A stretch of 37,911 nucleotides of DNA from CATOSP01 sp034422355 (GTDB lineage: Bacteria > Chloroflexota > Dehalococcoidia > Lucifugimonadales > UBA3495), in the NCBI GenBank assembly GCA_034422355.1, contig DAOUJS010000079.1, positions 1-37,911 on the forward strand, given 5' to 3'. Positions 1-8,103 of the stretch are shown piece by piece. The position numbers and the translations under genes are program-made. Every line of letters starts with the position of its first letter. The first letter of the stretch is position 1. The notes under the pieces were generated by a model. It was not told the DNA's origin and searched no databases. It was given only the letters and a program-made list of their open reading frames with translations.

Positions 1-281
1 AGCAGGGCGCGGACGATTTGCGGGGCTTCCAGACAGCTGTCCTCGTCAATGCACTGCTGGACGTACCGGTTCAGGTTCATGTAGGTCTGCAAGCGGTGGC
101 CTTCGCGGGCGACGCGCAGGACCACCTGGTGGGGCTGGGGGAGGGGTTCCTTCTCGGCGGTGGCGACGGTCCAGTCTTCGGCTATTTTCTCGGCGATTTG
201 GCGGAGGCGGAAGACGGCCAGTTCCCGGGCGAACCTGCGTTGCATTTGACGGAGTTGGTTGCGTATCTGGGAAAGGGTCAT
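1..281 (-). CDS. Uncharacterised protein, N-terminal part (runs off window)
   Basis: I do not recognise the function. About 93 N-terminal residues are visible, reading MTLSQIRNQLRQMQRRFARE and continuing beyond base 1. They form an arginine- and glutamine-rich amphipathic helix (residues 1-35), then a mixed region ending YVQQCIDEDS. The ATG at 279-281 follows AAGGAG with 7 nt spacing, which fixes the start. A 55-residue C-terminal remnant at 688-855 has a similar basic, helical style and may belong to the same family, but no overlapping segment is visible to prove it. The 3' end lies outside the window. Confidence 0.7.
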   Translation of the reverse strand, partial: MTLSQIRNQLRQMQRRFARELAVFRLRQIAEKIAEDWTVATAEKEPLPQPHQVVLRVAREGHRLQTYMNLNRYVQQCIDEDSCLEAPQIVRAL

Positions 282-354
282 GGGTTTTTCTCCTTTTCTT
301 TCTTATCCACGAATCGACATCCGCCTCAGGCGGACCGCGGCGGACAAATGGGGT

Positions 355-393
355 CACCCCCATCCCAACCTCCCCCGTCAAGAGGGAAGGGAC
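355..393 (+). repeat. Degenerate copy of the CACCCCCATCC...GGGGGAAGGGAC intergenic repeat
   Basis: This is a diverged member of the roughly 40-bp family seen at six other intergenic sites in the window. It has CACCCCCATCC, then a CTTCCCCC-type arm, GTCAA and a GGGAAGGGAC arm with several mismatches. It sits in the 282-687 gap, where I see no gene. The same gap holds a small TCCGCC/GGCGGA hairpin near 320-332. Confidence 0.6.
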
Positions 394-570
394 ATCCTGA
401 AAAAAATCTTATACACCCTGCATTTCCGGTTATTTTCGGGCATTTTCGTGGTGTTTGGCTTGGGAGAACTGGCGCCTGCGGCTTCGCCGGGCGCCGGGGT
501 GTCGTCCGACAGGCCACTCACCATTTACTGTAGAGATGGGTCATCCAGGCTGGCAAGGGGGAGGGGCGGG

Positions 571-626
571 AATTAAGAATTAAGAATTAGGAATTACGAA
601 TTGGGGGGTTGGGGGGTTGGGGGGTG
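571..626. repeat. Two abutting tandem repeats: (AATTAnG)4 then (TTGGGGGG)3
   Basis: Bases 571-602 are four 7-bp units (AATTAAG, AATTAAG, AATTAGG, AATTACG) plus a partial unit. Bases 601-626 are three 8-bp units TTGGGGGG. The G-tracts at 603-608, 611-616 and 619-624 could fold as a G-quadruplex if a fourth tract is recruited, for example by splitting a G6 run. The array lies between the partial gene at the window edge and the remnant next to the restriction-modification genes. Confidence 0.8.
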
Positions 627-687
627 TCCGCGGAGGGCAAGGGGGTGGTTAGCCATGAGTGAGGACGAGTTTGCGGGAATGGGGTGG

Positions 688-855
688 TTATATGGCGAAT
701 TGGACGTTCTTGGGGCGGGGTTTGCCGCCGTGGACGGAGGGTTCGTTGCACCATTTGGCGGCAAGGCGACGGACGCCCTCATAGACGGAGTCGTCGAAGC
801 CGAGGAGGTCGCAGATGACACGGCGGTCGAGGAGGGCGCGGTTGGGGTCGGCGCA
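688..855 (-). pseudogene. C-terminal remnant of an interrupted gene beside the R-M locus
   Basis: This 55-codon open stretch ends in TAA (688-690). It has no start codon, because it begins directly after the TAG of the restriction endonuclease, in the same frame. The peptide contains PNRALLDRRVICDLLGFDDS, then VRRLAAKWCNEPSVHGG, and ends KNVQFAI. It looks like genuine protein: codon use favours G/C in the third position and differs from the AT-richer R-M genes. The simplest reading is that the R-M genes were inserted into or recombined with a host gene, leaving this 3' piece. Function unknown. Confidence 0.6.
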
Positions 856-1818
856 CTAATAGGGCCCCAGAAACCTTTCGCCATCGAAATGTATCAGGTG
901 GCTGGGGGAATCAGCACACCACACCTCAGTTTCCCAAGAAATATCAGTCAAGTATCGAGCCATCGTGCCGCGATCCGAGAAAGCAGTAACATAAACCAAG
1001 CCTGGTCTGGCGTCCGCGAACAAGGCGGCCAACTCTCCCAAGCGTTTTGGATCCACAGGTCCGTGGCTGGTTACGGCTTCAACCAACAATAGCCATTCCG
1101 GTTCGGGAAGATACAAGACCACATCCGGCATTTTCCCGTGCTCATCAACTGTTACACCCAAGTCAGCAAGACGTTCTGCGAGGAAGTACCCTATTTTGTC
1201 TCCGGTGTCCCCTACGTAAATGAGTTCCGAACCGGGCGCAAAGCGAGGACCGAACTCGGTTAGTACCTGCTGAATCAGGCGGCTATGGTCGCCAGGAGTA
1301 AGGCTAATCTCGGTGTCTTCGGCAACCTGGACAGGAATCATTTCCATTTCACGATGCTGAGCCCACAAATCAGCCAGTGCTACATGACTTGCGAGATATT
1401 TTTCTAGGGCCTCTTCCCAATCGTCGGTTCCAAAAGCCAGCATGGTATTTTGGGCTTCCTGGCTTACCTGATAGCAGAAAGATGGACTGTTAACTGGTCG
1501 GCTAGGATCGTCGGGGTTTGCGACAGCCAATCCAGCTTCTACAAACTGATGCATTGTGAATCGGCGAAACGTCTCACGGGTATTTGGAGCGTATTCCTTG
1601 CCGTAGTTCTCTTGGCAAAACTGCATGATAGGAGTGATTCCGATCAGGGGCCTGTTGAGGTTGGCCCAGGAGCCTGACGGCTTGAGGTCTATAAGTGCCA
1701 ACAAAGTTAAAGCTGATCTCTCGTTTTGCTGAGCCCTAGGCAAACCGAAAGCGTGGAGCACTTCCAATGCTTCATCGATCTTAGATTGACTTTGATTCTC
1801 CGTCACCCTTCCGGGCAT
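856..1818 (-). CDS. Type II restriction endonuclease, BsuBI/PstI family
   Basis: The 320-residue product fits the BsuBI/PstI endonuclease family, whose members cut CTGCAG. Residues about 1-150 are a helical N-terminal recognition region. The C-terminal half carries the nuclease core: GDTGDK near 200, then GKMPDVVLYL (PD motif), then LLLVEAVTSHGPVDPKR (the E...SHGP signature), ending in the typical LIHFDGERFLGPY. The ATG at 1818 lies inside the end of the methyltransferase gene (16-bp overlap) and has GGAG 8 nt upstream, so the two are probably translated in a coupled way with methyltransferase first. CTGCAG specificity is inferred from family membership only. The sequence occurs many times in this window (for example near 3795, 4329 and 11625), so any protection must come from methylation. 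Confidence 0.9.
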   Translation of the reverse strand: MPGRVTENQSQSKIDEALEVLHAFGLPRAQQNERSALTLLALIDLKPSGSWANLNRPLIGITPIMQFCQENYGKEYAPNTRETFRRFTMHQFVEAGLAVANPDDPSRPVNSPSFCYQVSQEAQNTMLAFGTDDWEEALEKYLASHVALADLWAQHREMEMIPVQVAEDTEISLTPGDHSRLIQQVLTEFGPRFAPGSELIYVGDTGDKIGYFLAERLADLGVTVDEHGKMPDVVLYLPEPEWLLLVEAVTSHGPVDPKRLGELAALFADARPGLVYVTAFSDRGTMARYLTDISWETEVWCADSPSHLIHFDGERFLGPY

Positions 1819-3359
1819 ATAGCAAGCTCCGCATCAATGATGGCGTCTACCTCGTGTTGCGAAAGGGCTTTTCCTAGGTAGGTCTCGCCAATTCTTTCTA
1901 GCACAATCCGATCAGGGTAACGTAACGACCTCAAGTCTGCGGCGTTGACCTGTGTGTGCCCGCTGAATTGCCTGAAATAGCGGTCCACGAATGTGCTGTT
2001 CAAGTAAATATTTAGACCCGTCGCTAGAATTTGAGAGAAGCCTTCCCTGTTAACGTGATAGACATTCAGGTGATTCTCAAAACCGATTAGCTGGCCTGGC
2101 AGATCTGAATTATACAAGCTTGCAACGATTCGGCGGTTCTCTTCCTTTGCACTAAAACGCCTGGTAACAACATATGATCCCTTATTTGCCCACAAGTGTT
2201 TTCGGCTGCGTTCAGTAACCATTATGGAGTTTGCCTTCTTGGTATCTTTGGGCCACTTCAATTGATTATCTTGAAAATTAACCGGATGAAGCAGGGGCAC
2301 TGCTTTGTCATCAGGCTTGGACAAGAGAAGTTCCTTGGCACGAAAATCTACGACCGGACCGGTAGAAACTTCCAATCCAATATCGGCCAGGGTGTTAGTA
2401 AGCTGTTCCATTGCTTCAGCAATGCGCTGGTCTTCCTTGTGGGCCAAGATATGAACTACCCTGTCTGTATCGGCGGGGTGAATAACAGAAGAATAATTGA
2501 CCAAGTTTCGCGCTAGTCCGTACCTCTCTACGGGTTTATTGACGAGAGTGGAATCTTCAAGGGCGCCAACGCTCATGGAGACCTGAATCTTACCGGGTTC
2601 AACTCCCTTTACTGCGTGAATAATAATATTCTCTTGCAGGACCCTATCTGCCTTGAAAACTGAATCCCGCTTCTCGAAAACGTGAACGTATTTAAGGGTC
2701 ATCATGGAGAAGAAGCGCTTTCTGAAAGGTTTGAAGTATGGGCCGTTGCAAAATGAGCGAGGAACTATAGCTACCATTTCCCCGCCTGGACGTAGTTGTT
2801 GTGCAGCAAGATACATGAAGCCAGTGTACAAATTTGAGGTTTCCAGTCCAGCACTACGAAGAGCGGACCGATGTTCCGACCCAGATCGAATCTTCTTGTA
2901 GGGCGGGTTCATTATCACGTGGGTAAACTGTTCGACGTCGTGAAGAGAATCATTGAGGAAACTGGTTTGAAGACCATTTGATTGATCCAGCACGTAGTCA
3001 GCCAATCGCAGGCTTATCTCCGCGCGAACATTAGCTGCTTCCAATATCCGTACTGACTCATCCAAGGTATTGTTCAAAGTGCTCGATAATTCAGGCGATA
3101 ATTCATAGCACACCAACGAAACTGATGAGGTTTCACTCGAAAAATGTCGAAGGCGCTCAACAAGAACTGCTGTCAAAGTTCCAGTCCCGGCTCCGGGGTC
3201 GAGTATTCTCAGGTCCCCGGAGAAACTGTTAAAGAGACTTGCCATGAAACGCCCTGTTGAAACAGGCGTCATATATTGCCCCAGTTGGGAACGCGCAGAC
3301 GGGTCGAGAGAAGAGAAAGCTGTGAGGCCTAATGCTTCAGCAGTATCGGGTAGGGCCAT
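1803..3359 (-). CDS. Type II N6-adenine DNA methyltransferase, PstI/BsuBI type
   Basis: 518-residue class I adenine methyltransferase. Visible motifs in gamma order are QLGQYMTP near the N-terminus (motif X), ILDPGAGTGTLTA (motif I, SAM binding) near residues 50-62, and VIMNPPYKKI (motif IV, catalytic NPPY) near 145-155. A C-terminal target-recognition region of about 250 residues follows. I chose the ATG at 3357-3359, which has GGAG 8 nt upstream, over an in-frame TTG 12 nt earlier. The gene is visibly AT-richer than nadA next door, a common sign of transfer for R-M loci. With the overlapping nuclease it forms a complete type II system. No controller (C) protein gene is visible. Confidence 0.9.
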   Translation of the reverse strand: MALPDTAEALGLTAFSSLDPSARSQLGQYMTPVSTGRFMASLFNSFSGDLRILDPGAGTGTLTAVLVERLRHFSSETSSVSLVCYELSPELSSTLNNTLDESVRILEAANVRAEISLRLADYVLDQSNGLQTSFLNDSLHDVEQFTHVIMNPPYKKIRSGSEHRSALRSAGLETSNLYTGFMYLAAQQLRPGGEMVAIVPRSFCNGPYFKPFRKRFFSMMTLKYVHVFEKRDSVFKADRVLQENIIIHAVKGVEPGKIQVSMSVGALEDSTLVNKPVERYGLARNLVNYSSVIHPADTDRVVHILAHKEDQRIAEAMEQLTNTLADIGLEVSTGPVVDFRAKELLLSKPDDKAVPLLHPVNFQDNQLKWPKDTKKANSIMVTERSRKHLWANKGSYVVTRRFSAKEENRRIVASLYNSDLPGQLIGFENHLNVYHVNREGFSQILATGLNIYLNSTFVDRYFRQFSGHTQVNAADLRSLRYPDRIVLERIGETYLGKALSQHEVDAIIDAELAICPEG

Positions 3360-3533
3360 TGGGGACTCCAAGACGTTGCTAATAGTATGGGGATTCGTTC
3401 TTTAGACCTGCTACCAGCGGTTCCTTTGTTTCCTTAAAATTGCCAAAGGATTGTATCAAAACAAGTGTTCGCAATCAACGCTTCTACAGGTACGCAGATG
3501 CGTTCCAATTTACCTGGGTTAGTGAATGAATCT

Positions 3534-3556
3534 GGGGCGGCCCTCATGGCCGCCCC
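3534..3556. repeat. GC-rich inverted repeat in the R-M / nadA spacer
   Basis: The arms GGGGCGGCC and GGCCGCCCC (9 bp, perfect) flank a CTCAT loop, followed by TAC. A related hairpin at 19945-19967 also ends CCGCCCCTAC. These are probably members of a short palindromic intergenic repeat. There is no clear U-run for a terminator on the plus strand. Confidence 0.6.
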
Positions 3557-3599
3557 TACGGTTGCGGGGGAAGGGATTTGTTTGCGGGATTGGTGGGGG

Positions 3600-4808
3600 T
3601 TAGCGCAGGGCGAGCATTCGTTCCAGGGCTATGTTGGCGTCGCGGCGGATGTCGTCGGGGACGGTTATCTGGTTGTTGACCTGGCCTTCGGCCAGGGATT
3701 CCAGCACCCAGAGCAGGTAGGCGGGGTGGATGCGGTACATGGTGGAGCAGGGGCAGCTGACCGGGTCGAGGCAGAAGACGGTCTTGTCGGGGTTCTGCAG
3801 GGCCAGGCGGTTGACCAGGCTGATCTCGGTGCCCACGGCCCACTGGCTGCCGGCGGGGGCCTCGTTGATGGCCTTGCGGATGAACTCGGTGGAGCCGTTC
3901 ATGTCGGCCACCTGGAGGGTCTCCATGGGGCACTCGGGGTGGACCAGCACGTTGACGTCGGGGTAGCGTTCGCGGGCGGACTTGACCTGGGCCGGGGTGA
4001 AACGGGTATGGACGGAGCAATGGCCCTGCCACAGGACCATTTTGGCGCTGCGGAGTTGCTCCGGGGTGTTGCCGCCCAGGCGCTTGAAGGGATTCCAGAC
4101 CACCATCTCGTCCAGAGGAATGCCCAGCTTCAGGGCGGTGTTGCGGCCCAGGTGCTGGTCGGGCAGGAACAGGACCCGCTCCGCCTCGCCAAAGGCCCAC
4201 TGGAGCACGGCGGTGGCGTTGGACGACGTGCAGACGGCGCCGTTGTTGCGGCCGCACAGGGCCTTGATTCCGGCGATGGAGTTCATGTAGGTGACGGGGA
4301 CGATGCCGCCGTGGTCGCCCAGCACGTCCTGCAGGTCGTCCCAGGCATCCTCCACATCGTCCATGGGAGCCATGTCGGCCATGGAGCAACCGGCGGTGAT
4401 GTTGGGGAGAATGACCTGCTGGTGGGGCGCGCAGAGGATGCATGCCGTTTCAGCCATAAAGTGGACGCCGCAGAAGACGATGTAACTGGCCTCGGGGCGG
4501 GACGCGGCCTCCTGGGACAGGAGGAAGGAATCACCCTGGAAATCGGCGTACTTGATAATCTCCTCACGCTGGTAGTGGTGGCCCAGGATGGTTACGTCGG
4601 CTCCCAGCTTCCGGCGCACCTGGAAAATGCGTTCATCCAGCTCTTCGGGGGAACAGCGCAGATATTCCGGGGGTATGCGCTGCCACCGGACATTGATGGC
4701 GATCTCCTCGGCCAGGGATTTGGCGGGCAGTTCGTCCTCGGGCCGGCAGAAGGCGGCGTGTTCGATTTCGGTCAGGGGTATGGTAGGCGTCCTGGGCTTT
4801 GTTGCCAT
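3600..4808 (-). CDS. nadA: Quinolinate synthase NadA
   Basis: 402 residues. NadA condenses iminoaspartate with dihydroxyacetone phosphate to quinolinate in de novo NAD synthesis, in the cytoplasm, using a [4Fe-4S] cluster. Recognisable signatures in order are ILGHHYQREEIIKYADFQGDS, VFCGVHFMAETACIL, LPNITAGCSMADM, GAVCTSSNA, VHPECPMETL and DPVSCPCSTMYRIHP. Cysteines in the VCTSSNA, HPEC and CPC segments are the expected region of cluster ligands. It is slightly longer than short NadA forms because of an N-terminal extension of about 50 residues. No nadB or nadC is in the window. Confidence 0.96.
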   Translation of the reverse strand: MATKPRTPTIPLTEIEHAAFCRPEDELPAKSLAEEIAINVRWQRIPPEYLRCSPEELDERIFQVRRKLGADVTILGHHYQREEIIKYADFQGDSFLLSQEAASRPEASYIVFCGVHFMAETACILCAPHQQVILPNITAGCSMADMAPMDDVEDAWDDLQDVLGDHGGIVPVTYMNSIAGIKALCGRNNGAVCTSSNATAVLQWAFGEAERVLFLPDQHLGRNTALKLGIPLDEMVVWNPFKRLGGNTPEQLRSAKMVLWQGHCSVHTRFTPAQVKSARERYPDVNVLVHPECPMETLQVADMNGSTEFIRKAINEAPAGSQWAVGTEISLVNRLALQNPDKTVFCLDPVSCPCSTMYRIHPAYLLWVLESLAEGQVNNQITVPDDIRRDANIALERMLALR

Positions 4809-4862
4809 ATTTACTCCCTCGGTCAGGGGTGAATTGTTGTCGGGAAGGGACTCACCCGATTA

Positions 4863-5567
4863 TCAGGTGCTTTGCCGCCGGGCCAACTCCGCTTCCAGTT
4901 CACGGACGCGGGCCTCGGCGGCAAGGCGGGCTTCGCGTTCGGCTAGGCGCGCTTCGGCTACTTCATCGTGGGTCTCCAAGTATGCCTGGGTAGCGGGATT
5001 CCACCAGCGAAGCCTGCCGGATTGCCAACAGATGTCCAGGTTCAGCGCTTCGCTGTGTCCCCAATGGTTGCCGTCGTTGGTGTGAATAATGTCAATGGGT
5101 AGGTAAGCATTCCCCAGCAGTCGGTCGCCGGCCAGGGGGGCGTCGTAGAGATTTCCCCCAGAGGGGTCGAACCGCCAGTATTCCGGGATGCCGAAAGCTG
5201 CGTAGTCCAGCCGCTTTTGAGTGTAGTCATTGCGAGCGGTAGTGGGAGACGCGATTTCCAGCACGAAGTCCGGGGGCTTGCCAATTTCGTCAATGGAGTA
5301 GCCGTTGCGGGCAATGACAGCAGGCTGGTTGATGTTAAATGCGATGATAACGTCGGGTATCCGGGCGTACCTGCTGGGGTGCCAATATACGGGGACTTCA
5401 ACCAGAACCAGGGTGGAATCGGAACGGCCGAAATGGTAACTCAGCGCGGCCAGGTAACCCTCCTGGTGGAGGTGGATGATGTTCTGCATATCGTCCCTGG
5501 GTGGGAAGTCGGGAAAGACTTCCAACCTCTCGTCGTCGGGCGCCTGGCGTGTCAATTTGCTGGTCAT
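4863..5567 (-). CDS. Uma2-type (DUF820) restriction-endonuclease-fold protein
   Basis: 234 residues. The core matches the Uma2/DUF820 family, a PD-(D/E)XK-fold group of unknown biological role that is abundant in Chloroflexota and cyanobacteria. The signature is RIPDVIIAF (PD), then PPDFVLEIASPTTARNDYTQKR (E...S...K), then YAAFGIPEYWRFDP. The C-terminal 40 residues (EARLAEREARLAAEARVREL...) are a charged coiled coil, common in this family. Its ATG overlaps the miaB stop as ATGA, so it is read from the miaB transcript. Nuclease activity is not demonstrated for most family members. Confidence 0.85.
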   Translation of the reverse strand: MTSKLTRQAPDDERLEVFPDFPPRDDMQNIIHLHQEGYLAALSYHFGRSDSTLVLVEVPVYWHPSRYARIPDVIIAFNINQPAVIARNGYSIDEIGKPPDFVLEIASPTTARNDYTQKRLDYAAFGIPEYWRFDPSGGNLYDAPLAGDRLLGNAYLPIDIIHTNDGNHWGHSEALNLDICWQSGRLRWWNPATQAYLETHDEVAEARLAEREARLAAEARVRELEAELARRQST

Positions 5568-6880
5568 GGCGCTCCCCTCCCAGAGCTGGGGCTGCCCTGT
5601 AGTGCCCAGGGGCTGGCCTGGCCGATTTCCACGTTTACCAGTTGGCCGGGGCAGATGTTATTGCTGTCGCTGACCTGGTCGCCTGAGTCGTTGATGAAGA
5701 CCAGCTTGTCGGTGCGGGTGCGGCCCTGCCACTTGCCGCGCTTGCGACCTTCCACCAGCACTTCCATGGTGCGGCCCACTAATTCCGAGTTGGTGTCCCG
5801 GAGGATGCTTTCCTGGAGGGTGTCTAACTCCTTCATGCGCCTGTCTTTTGCCTCCGGGGCAATGTCATCCGGCATGGTGCGGTGGGCGATGGTGCCGGGG
5901 CGGGTGGAGTAGGCGGCGCAGTGGACCTTATCGAATTTCAGTTCGGAGACCAGGTCCATGGTACGAGCGAATTGCCCTTCCGTTTCGCCGGGGAAGCCGA
6001 CGATAATGTCGGTGCTCATGGAGACGCCGGGGATCGTGTCGCGAATCCGGCCCACCAGTTCCCGGTACTCATCGCGGGTATAGGGGCGGCGCATGTTGCG
6101 TAGGACATCGTCGTCGCCGGCCTGTACCGGCAGGTTGATGTGCTCGCAGACCTTGGGAAGTTCCGCCACCGCATGGATTATGCGGTCGTCCATGTAGGAA
6201 GGGTGGGACGTAAGGAAGCGGATGCGATCCAGGTCGTCTATGTCGTTGAGGCGGGAAAGGAGCAGGGACAGGTCCGGCTTTTCGGGCAGGTCGTAGCCGT
6301 AGGCGTCCACCGTCTGGCCCAGGACTGTTACCTCGCGTACGCCCCGGTTGACCAGCAACTCCACCTCCCGCACGACCTCGTCCACCGGGCGGCTTACCTG
6401 GCGGCCGCGGCGGTAGGGGATGATGCAGAAGGTGCACATCAGGTCGCAGCCGTGGATGATGGGAACGTAGCAGGTGACGTCGGGATGGGACGGGGCCAGG
6501 GAGCCAACGCAGCCCTCCCAGTCCAGGCCCTTTCGCTCACCCACCAGTTCGAGCAGGGGCTCGAATTGCTGCGGCTGCATGAAGAGGTCAACGTCGGGGA
6601 AGCGCTTTTCCAGTTCATCGGTTTTGGGGCCGACCATGCAGCCCATGAGAGCCAGGACGCGGTCGGGGCGCTTCTTTTTCAGGGGGTTGACCATCCACAG
6701 GTTGCCGACCACCTTGTTTTCGGCGCCCTGGCGGACAACGCAGGAGTTGAGGACAATTACGTCGGCGGCTTTGGCGCTGTCCACGGGCTGAAGTCCAAGC
6801 TGTTCCAGGGCCGAACCCAACCGTTCTGAGTCGGCCTTGTTCATCTGGCAGCCAATGGTCCAAATGTAGAAAGTGTCCAT
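5564..6880 (-). CDS. miaB: tRNA methylthiotransferase MiaB
   Basis: 438 residues. MiaB is a radical-SAM enzyme that adds a methylthio group to i6A37 of tRNAs. The N-terminal UPF0004 domain starts MDTFYIWTIGCQMNKADSE, with cluster cysteines at GCQ, NSCVV and MGCM. The radical SAM motif CDLMCTFC (CxxxCxxC) is near residue 155. The segment DRIRFLTSHPSYM and the C-terminal TRAM domain (RTMEVLVEGRKRGKWQGRT) are present. I chose the ATG at 6880 because the fold begins there; a GTG 81 bp upstream is less likely. The stop overlaps the Uma2 gene start. Other MTTases (RimO, MtaB) are less likely from the GCQMN start and overall layout. Confidence 0.93.
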   Translation of the reverse strand: MDTFYIWTIGCQMNKADSERLGSALEQLGLQPVDSAKAADVIVLNSCVVRQGAENKVVGNLWMVNPLKKKRPDRVLALMGCMVGPKTDELEKRFPDVDLFMQPQQFEPLLELVGERKGLDWEGCVGSLAPSHPDVTCYVPIIHGCDLMCTFCIIPYRRGRQVSRPVDEVVREVELLVNRGVREVTVLGQTVDAYGYDLPEKPDLSLLLSRLNDIDDLDRIRFLTSHPSYMDDRIIHAVAELPKVCEHINLPVQAGDDDVLRNMRRPYTRDEYRELVGRIRDTIPGVSMSTDIIVGFPGETEGQFARTMDLVSELKFDKVHCAAYSTRPGTIAHRTMPDDIAPEAKDRRMKELDTLQESILRDTNSELVGRTMEVLVEGRKRGKWQGRTRTDKLVFINDSGDQVSDSNNICPGQLVNVEIGQASPWALQGSPSSGRGAP

Positions 6881-7130
6881 CAAGTGGCTTCTATCTCTGT
6901 TCAATATGCCCGGCACTGTGGGATGCCGGGCTGGAAAGGCCAAAATTCTCGGGCTGCCCACCTGGGGGCTGAGTAGGAAAGGTCGAAGTTAAGGTTGATG
7001 CCCCACCTTAATGCGGTTTAATGGCCTGTTAATGCACATTATATACCAATATGGCGCCCCAGCCACGGAACGGGAGAAACGGAATCATAATTTACCTGAA
7101 AATTGGTTGCCAGGCAACTTGGCGGCAGAT
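6881..7130. other. Intergenic spacer upstream of miaB
   Basis: I see no gene here. The stretch has an AT-richer part near 7010-7060 (TTATATACC) suitable for a leftward miaB promoter, and a CCCGGCA/TGCCGGG small inverted repeat near 6908-6930. The transposon starts just to the right. Confidence 0.4.
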
Positions 7131-7138
7131 GGGGAAGG
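7131..7138. repeat. Left copy of 8-bp target-site duplication (GGGGAAGG)
   Basis: GGGGAAGG lies immediately outside the left terminal inverted repeat. The identical octamer lies immediately outside the right one at 18632-18639. Removing the element and one copy restores a continuous flank. Confidence 0.85.
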
Positions 7139-7160
7139 GGTGCCGTTGTGATTGGGTGGA
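7139..7160 (+). repeat. Left terminal inverted repeat
   Basis: A 22-bp sequence starting GGTGCCGTTG and ending GGGTGGA. It is perfectly complementary to 18610-18631, and similarity stops exactly at both ends. Confidence 0.88.
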
Positions 7161-7240
7161 TGGCTTGCTAGACCCCCACCCGAAAGTGTGATATGGGGGG
7201 CCGTCCGGGCCGCACAGCCGTGGGAGATATAGGGGCGTCA

Positions 7241-7843
7241 TCACGATTCGCGCGGTGGGGGTGGTGAGGAAATATCGGGCTGATTCCCCCGTCTGCTTGC
7301 CGCGGATTCTATTCTAAGCCGCATTTCCTCTGCCATCATCACATATTCGCGGACAGTTTCGGGGTCTAGTCCCCAGTCTGCCTCGTGGGCTGCTCGATTC
7401 CTTGCGATTCGCAGTCTTCTCAGCATCATCGAAGCAGAGTTGTCTACGAGGCCGGTTTCTCTCAAGGAACGCAGAATATCTCTCCTCGGTGTTCTATCCC
7501 CACTGGGCGAGACAAGGCGGAGTGCGTCCCGTGCGGTTCGTTCTAGCCTGATCCAGGATTCAAGCACCGCAACCCTGGGGTACTGAGCGATGTCAGATGC
7601 AAGCTCTTCGTGTAGCTCCACTTCCTCCGGTTGCACTTCCAGGGTCTCGATTGCCTCCCGCGCCTGTTCAACAGCGTCGGCAAAGGTAGCGGTACCGAGG
7701 GGTGTACTTAGGGAAGATAGGTTTCTTATCCGTTCTGCTATTGCTTCTTCAAAGAGAATAACTATGAACAAGACAAGCAGGACGGTCGTCGCGGGCCACG
7801 CGTAAGGGGCCAGTGCATTCAGTAATTCGATGAAGGTCTCCAT
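7241..7843 (-). CDS. Membrane-anchored protein with a HEPN-like R-X4-H motif
   Basis: 200 residues. Residues about 13-32 (YAWPATTVLLVLFIVILF) form a single transmembrane helix at the N-terminus. The rest is charged and helical. Near residue 150 it reads RIARNRAAHEADWGLDPETV, which contains R-N-R-A-A-H. This matches the R-X4-6-H motif of HEPN RNases and related DUF4145-type domains, in the usual position before a final helix (VREYVMMAEEMRLRIESA). HEPN proteins are commonly RNA-cleaving effectors in toxin and defence systems, but many HEPN-like proteins are inactive. The role here is inferred from one motif. It is the leftmost cargo gene, 80 bp inside the transposon end. Confidence 0.6.
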   Translation of the reverse strand: METFIELLNALAPYAWPATTVLLVLFIVILFEEAIAERIRNLSSLSTPLGTATFADAVEQAREAIETLEVQPEEVELHEELASDIAQYPRVAVLESWIRLERTARDALRLVSPSGDRTPRRDILRSLRETGLVDNSASMMLRRLRIARNRAAHEADWGLDPETVREYVMMAEEMRLRIESAASRRGNQPDISSPPPPRES

Positions 7844-8103
7844 AACTGCATCACGTCCTCTGGAGCAATTCGCGCTTTAGGCACGCGAGCAATACTTGAC
7901 GGCCAACGCTGCCCTGAGTCAGAATTTTGCGACTGGCCAGAACACACCATGGGTCCCAGCGGCGGTGCTGGTCCTGCTAGCAAAAGGGCTAAATCTCTCA
8001 AGCCGCCGTTACCGTGCTGGGCAACTGCGGTCGGCTGGGTTGTCCTTCCAGACCGGGGCTGGCCTGTTCTTTCTGATTTAGGAAAGTAGGGCCGAAAGGG
8101 CGA

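Noticed and set aside
3465..4832. Long plus-strand open frame over nadA (about 455 codons).
   Set aside because: Glycine/valine/alanine-rich shadow of a clear nadA gene on the other strand; no domain and no ribosome site.
5217..6829. Plus-strand open frames over the Uma2 and miaB genes.
   Set aside because: Shadows of well-supported minus-strand genes in GC-rich DNA.
7844..8103. Possible small genes between the HEPN-like gene and its neighbour.
   Set aside because: Candidates of about 60 codons have TTG starts, no ribosome site and low-quality composition; treated as spacer.
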